Source of the DNA: Saksenaea vasiformis B4078
Lineage: Eukaryota > Mucoromycota > Mucoromycetes > Mucorales > Saksenaeaceae
Assembly: GCA_000697055.1 (NCBI GenBank)
Contig: JNDT01002389.1
Span: forward strand, 1-62,153
Direction: 5' to 3'
DNA length: 62,153 bases
The stretch's first letter is position 1. Each line of letters opens with the position of its first letter. The notes below the pieces were generated by a model, which did not search any database, was not told the DNA's origin, and saw nothing but the letters and a program-made list of their open reading frames with translations. The translations under genes were made by a program, and so were the position numbers. Positions 56,814 through 62,153 of this stretch are shown here, piece by piece.

Positions 56814-59800
56814 GGTAATTTACAGGTAATTTTTAGGGTAAGCTATTGTTCTGGCAGATGCCTCGTTGGCATCCTTAACATCAAATATTCGGATTCGGGA
56901 AGATATAGTCAGAGTCCACTGAGCGAGAGTCCCAACCTGATACATGACACCGGACGCCGGACAAACAAAATTCGCAGTTTCAAAAAAACGTGTACCTGTC
57001 ATTCGCCGTCAGTTGGCTTTGTAACGCCATGTGGGAACCACCCATAGCAAAAAGAAGGCAAGGCAAAATTAGTGGCCTAATAAGGATATGTTCAAATGAA
57101 TACTTTGAACGAGTGCATGCATAAGGAACTTACGCAAAATTGTTGGAATTTAAACGATCAGAACAACAATTATTTTTCTTTGCAATTGTTACCGTTTAAG
57201 CATTCATGCATCGGGTTCTACAAGAAAGGTACAAATTCAGCCAAGTTTAGCTATGTGGGAAAAAAGCAGTTCTGGATCTTCCTTGATTTCCGATAGCCTG
57301 AACGGTGCCGTGTACCCGATAGTTGAAACCCCGTCTGCCTCGACCATTGCAATCTAAATGTCGCACTTATCGGAATACGGTACTTATTCTCGAAATAATT
57401 ACCTATTCTTTTTCTGCTTTACACCTTCCAATTCGCTCTGTGCTGTTAGTCATTACGGAATTTTAAGACAGGAGACTCATTGAAATGATTATTTTCGTTG
57501 TGGAAGCACGAAGCTAAAAGGATAGCGAAAGAAGGTGTGAAGCTTTCCACGAGAACTTGCAAATGTTTAAGGCGCTAAATAATCCCGCACTAAGAGTCAT
57601 TTACTCAAAACTTAGTAGAAGGAAGAGACGGCTAGTCAGCTTCCTAGAGGAAATGACACCGCGTAGACGTACTTACAAGGACAAAAGCACAGCTTTCAGC
57701 ACAATGATATACTTTCCTTCCTCGAACAGGGAAGATGAGATAACAATCGCATATTCGCGACTCGATCACGGCAATAATCCTTCGTCTGATGGTCTATAGG
57801 TGCATCGGTAACAAATAGGTCGATGAGAAAGCCAAGGGATTCATTATCCAGGTCCTCAGCTTCCGTATTTCCTCCGTCCTAAGGAGGCAGCAGAAGACGA
57901 AGAAGATAGGGATTTGACCTTTCCTGCACAGAGAATTTTATAGGTGGGTAGAATCGCAAGATCTCGATAGGAACGAATGATGGATTTGGGTTACGCATTC
58001 ACTGACAAAGATGACAGCTTTCATTCCCGCTGGGACAACAAGCACAGGTACTTTTCTGGGTTGAGGGGATTAATCTGTGGTGATAAGCTTTATTGCGATC
58101 AAGGGCTGTGTCTCTTTAATGCAAGCCATCTTGATATAGAAAATACGCCCTATATCTGAGCTATGATGCGTCTAGAACCAAAATGGTGGTCTTCACACTG
58201 ATTAGACTTTAAATCCTTCCATTTACAACCCGATCCCCGGGAATCACTTAAGACCCTGTCCCTTTTTGCAACCGAGACAATAGACTTCACTTCTAGAAAT
58301 GGTACTATCTCCATGTGCTGGACTTCATGCAGTCTAACAAAAATACACAGAATAGTCGACATAGAGCTCGCTCTAGTTGAGCGAGGGACACAAAATCCTC
58401 GGATAGGATAATAAAGGAAGAAATAAGGCACCTGGATAAAATGACAAGAGCAATCATCTTGTTTCCTTCTGTTTTGTTAGCCCAGTTCAATTGATTTTGT
58501 GTTGTTGGTATCAATATGATTTATAGGCGAACGAATAGAAACGTCGAAATAGCACGTCTTCCAAGAAGGAAGTCTTTATGGTATTGTTCAAGTGAGCACG
58601 TATTCCATATAGAGTTCCTCTTGATCTGGCGTAAAAGAGTTGCACATAAAGATGACGTTGTTTATGCTGGATGCCTTTTTATAGGCCCATGTGACGATTT
58701 GTACCATCGATTGCGACGCTTATGTAACCAAGGACGCACGTTATAGAATCCCATGTTAGCTGTTTTAATGAATAACGTTATTCCGCTATCGTTACATCAT
58801 CTTTTGTAAAGTAGATTTGTGCAACGCGATAGGTTCATATCTGTCAGTAAACTTAAGGGGTGAAAACAAACTCTTTGTCTGCTATGGTCTGGACTTCAAA
58901 TCTGGTCCTACCGTCAGGGACAATCTAGCCAGCGCAGGACTGTCAAAGAACCAATAGATAGCGTGTTTCCTTTCACAATGCCAATGCCAGGGGTGGGAAG
59001 TTCGGTCACCTTCTATTTTCACCGCGGCAATTGTTGATAGCATTACCAGTGTAAACGATTTTCCGAATCTAATACATCCTCGAGGTGGATTGACTCCTGT
59101 AACCAGTCATACAATAAATTTGTGGTCGAGACACACAGGATCTTGCCGTTTAGTGTTACTAAAAAATTTTGTGTGTATCCAAAGGTTTCCTTAACAATGT
59201 CTCGGGATATCAATCGCATGGAAAGTTATCGTTCTGATGATATTGCTCAGGAGTAATTGCTAAACATAGTTGAGTGGGAGTGGAGTCTGCAGCTAGTCAT
59301 TGGAGGTAATTTATGAAGCTTGGCCCGAAGTAGTATATTTATTACATTCATACTGCTGCAGCACGGTTTTCAGCACGATACGCACGGTCTCCGTAGCCCA
59401 TGTAAAAGATGGTTTTCGTACGTTATCAGCATCGAACTTCATTTGCTTTTCAGGATAAGGTAGAATGAGCAGACTACTTTTTCGGGGAATGTTTTTGTTG
59501 GGTCCGTCATATACGTTGGCTCCAAGACTGCTTGTCGTGACCGAATAGTATATTAACCTCCTGTGGTTGTAAACTATATCCGTACATAACGATTGTGTCA
59601 TCGATTCCTGACATTTCGTACAATATCAGATCTCTTCGTTAAATGATACCTCAATCCTGTATGATTTACATTCCCTTGGAATATATTATAATAAACACTA
59701 GAGGCGCCTAGTAGCATGTATTCTGCGCGTAAAGCTTTACGATTGCGGGATACTATTTCCAGGCGGGAGACAAGAAAGGAAAAAGATCGACATAATATAA

Positions 59801-60611
59801 AATTTTACACTAAAAAGATTACTTGTTCGCTAAGAATGAGCTCACTAATTACTTATTCTCCCATCACAAGAGCGACACGAGTAAGGCGATCAAAAAAAAA
59901 TCCTGCCTGGGGAACATGGACTACTACTCGCAAAAGGTATATTTTACATTTGACATCGGACAAGATTGAGGAGACTTCATGTAGCTCATACGCTAAATTC
60001 ACTTTCAAATTGGAGCAGATGATCTTCGAATACCTATGATATCAGCCACGAACAGACGCAGGTGATTTTTATTTGTCTTTCATTCATGTGTAAAATAATA
60101 GTATACAGTTTTCGATACAAAGGATCAGTATAAGGTGTATGCGCTCTTAGTAAGAATAATCGGTCTGTAAGATGTCTTCGCCTTTTTCTTTATCCACCAG
60201 TACAGAATGGTGTGCGGTCTTCTACGCATCGGATTGGTTGTGGAGTCGGGGCGGCTTCGGTCGATTGCGCTGTTATCGCCAAAATCAGAGAAAGAGCAAC
60301 AGCAAAGGACTTGAAATTCATGTTTGGTGTGGTATGAACAAATGCAAAAACGAAGAGATAATAAGAAAGTTCAGGTCTATTTTATAGATTGAAGAAATGA
60401 CCCTCCCCCCTTTTTTTGTCTTTTTCTATAAGAAGGTAAGATTGTCCTCCATGTTTCCATATTTACATGGGGAACAGAAGTAAGGGAGCTTTCATTCTAC
60501 AAAAAACTTTACCCAAGACCACCCATTGTTTGTTACACGTACACCGTAGTACTCCTTAAGCCAAAAAAAAAAAAGAACTCCTATCCTTCTTCTTCGGGCC
60601 AGACCTGTAAG
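56814..60611. other. 3.8-kb gene-poor stretch
   Basis: No supported gene. Several minus- and plus-strand frames of 60-107 codons exist (for example 59311-59601 minus, 59716-60039 plus), but none has recognisable motifs or consistent exon partners. Parts may be decayed mobile elements. Confidence 0.45.
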
Positions 60612-60933
60612 ATGGCACTCTCTACGCCCTTTCCCGCTCATGTTGTCCCTCCTTTTTCGTCTCTCATAATGCATCATCACAGTGCAAAGACGACATTGAG
60701 AGTGACACACCGTTTAACCAAATCAGTTCAAAATCTATCAGCGGTAAGTTGCTCTTTTCGTTTCTTGCAAATTACACTAAGCCAAATAACTATACTTGCG
60801 TTAGTTAATACCGCGGCCCGAGAAAGCAAAGTGCTATCCGCTATATCATAGACAGAAATTCAATCAATCACTTCACTGTCCAGTTTTTGCCACGATAGTA
60901 ATATATACAACTACTAGTAAAAAATTCTCTTGA
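60612..60933 (+). CDS. small two-exon open frame, 86 aa, unidentified
   Basis: Exons 60612-60743 and 60805-60933. The ATG is preceded by GTAAG, and the 61-base intron has GTAAGT, an AATAAC branch-like site and GCGTTAG. The joined frame starts MALSTPFPAHVV, is basic in the first half, and ends SKKFS. It resembles nothing I know. The intron looks better than chance, but short length keeps this weak. Confidence 0.3.
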
Positions 60934-61439
60934 GCAAACAGGATGATACAAGTTTTAGAACGCTTGCAAATATCTGTATTTGTTTTTGTTAATTACCACG
61001 TGAAGCATCTAATTTAGATCTTCGTGCAAGCAACAAAGCCATGTGTGCTTGACAGCGTAACCTCGCTAGATAGTCTACCTTCTAAAAGACTAGACGGAAT
61101 ATTCATAGTTCCGTGTTTCATCTTTACGCGGTCATGTGGAAAGAACAAAGATTTCGTATGTTCTATTTGTCACTTATTTTATCATTTGCATTCCACAGAA
61201 ATAGAATACATGATGTATTAATTCTCTACTGATGATGAGTAACACGCATCAGCTCGGTTATTTTATTACTCCAGTTGCCGATCTAGGAAGATCAGATCGA
61301 CGCCACTATTACTGTTTATTCCTTTTGAAGGAAACACGCTGAAACTAAAAAAGAATATATAACGTACAGACCCCACATCAGTTGTTGTAATGTGGAAGTT
61401 AAAGAAAAATATAGGCATGTTTCCAATTCCTTAAAGCAT
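60934..61439. other. intergenic, no gene seen
   Basis: AT-rich sequence leading up to repeat copy D. No coding or RNA feature is recognised. Confidence 0.5.
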
Positions 61440-62153
61440 TGGTGCCGTATCAAACAGTTTGTGTCTCTGTTTCCTAGTGGGAAAACTACTGGATTTTGAA
61501 TACCCATTTGCGTCTATTCGAAGATATTTGACGTTACTTCCAGATAAACTCTGCGTCTTGGAGCACGTATTTTTACGTTTATCCGATGCTGTGAGTTTCG
61601 TATCATACTCTTCCACGTTACGTTTGTGTCATTGATAGCTTTCCATTATCTAAGGCAGAGACAGGAATTCATTGCCTCGTGCAAATGACGTGATAAAGAT
61701 AGGGCTCGATATCTGGTGTTCGAGATAGGATACCATTGTCTCGTGCAAACGATCAATCAGTGATCGAATTTTTTTTATTTCATGCAAAGAGTGTGTGAAA
61801 TGTACGGTGTTCTTTATCTCACACAAAAATGAGATGTAATAGATAACGGAAAGTGATGCATACTTAAAGCGAGCACTACTTTTTCATTTTTTCTTCTTCT
61901 TCTTCTTCTTCTTCTTTGGCTCTGTTGGTACAAACATCCCCGGTACGGATGTCAACTTTTTATTACATATCCAGGATCACTCATTTCTTTTTTGTATGCC
62001 GTTTAGGCTGCATGACCGCTGTCCCGAACCGTCTTGGCCGTGTTGGTGCTTTATGCCCACACTCAAAGTACGTAAACGTTGTCACACACACACACACACT
62101 CAGTATCGCTCATCTCCCGCAACAGATTGCCAGACGATGTATCGCTTCAAGTC
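61440..62153 (+). repeat. dispersed repeat, copy D (cut by the window end)
   Basis: It shares with copy B the head (TTTGCGTCT near 61506; CGTTACTTCCAG near 61532; an ACGTTTATCC-type block), and with A and B the GGATGTCAA, TTTAGGCTGCATGACC (62000) and CTGTCCCGAACCGTCTTG blocks, and the start of the ATCGCTTCAAGTC block (62125-62153), where the window stops. Its middle (61600-61890) differs from copy B and contains repeated CTCGTGCAAA words and a TTC microsatellite (61886-61917). Confidence 0.75.

Overview
This window is nuclear DNA from a filamentous fungus. The genes are eukaryotic and mostly split by short introns (about 45-70 bases, GT...CTAAC/CTAAT...AG), intergenic DNA is AT-rich with long T and TTC runs, and the protein set (ERT1-type zinc cluster factor, NuA4 Eaf1/Vid21, SIW14-type phosphatase, F-box protein of a zygomycete type) points to an early-diverging, Mucorales-like lineage. 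That placement is an inference from protein character; I could not run a search. I see no rRNA, tRNA or CRISPR array.

Layout. 0-3.7 kb: a spliced but unidentified transcript, then degenerate DNA with a retroelement-like end and a 15-bp minisatellite. 3.7-5.4 kb: a large single-exon, Trp-rich membrane protein. 8.6-10.3 kb: F-box protein. 12.5-15.9 kb: ribosomal proteins uS19 (RPS15) and eS25 (RPS25), each with its start codon alone in exon 1. 16.8-19.2 kb (minus): the two enzymes of the first step of molybdenum cofactor synthesis as separate neighbouring genes. 19.5-20.9 kb (minus): acetylpolyamine aminohydrolase-like deacetylase. 22.3-24.3 kb: CCT8. 25.9-28.4 kb: SVP26/TEX261 facing an alkylglycerol monooxygenase. 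30.8-33.2 kb: RPL32 and eIF3i, divergent. 34.3-38.7 kb: MBIP-like protein and a kelch membrane protein. 38.7-41.9 kb: SIW14-like phosphatase, secreted GDSL phospholipase, and sulfiredoxin whose stop codon overlaps that of the phospholipase. 42.3-47.6 kb: reticulon, acidic GPI-type protein, mitochondrial carrier, BUD31, methyltransferase. 48.2-48.7 kb: a small gene encoding only the calmodulin-binding/autoregulatory part of calcineurin A. 49.0-53.4 kb (minus): the 12-exon EAF1/VID21 gene. 55.1-56.8 kb (minus): ERT1-type regulator. The rest is gene-poor.

Two things stand out. First, the gene at 48.2 kb: it lacks the phosphatase domain but keeps the calmodulin-binding and autoregulatory segments and ends in a PxIxIT-like calcineurin docking motif, so it could be a natural calcineurin regulator. 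Second, a dispersed repeat present in four copies (about 16.0, 24.5, 33.95 and 61.5 kb) with GC-rich hairpins whose pairing, but not sequence, is kept between copies, followed by an intron-like segment. I know of no description of such an element.

Gene models were assembled by hand: every splice junction quoted keeps the reading frame and has the usual splice signals, except three introns that start with GC.
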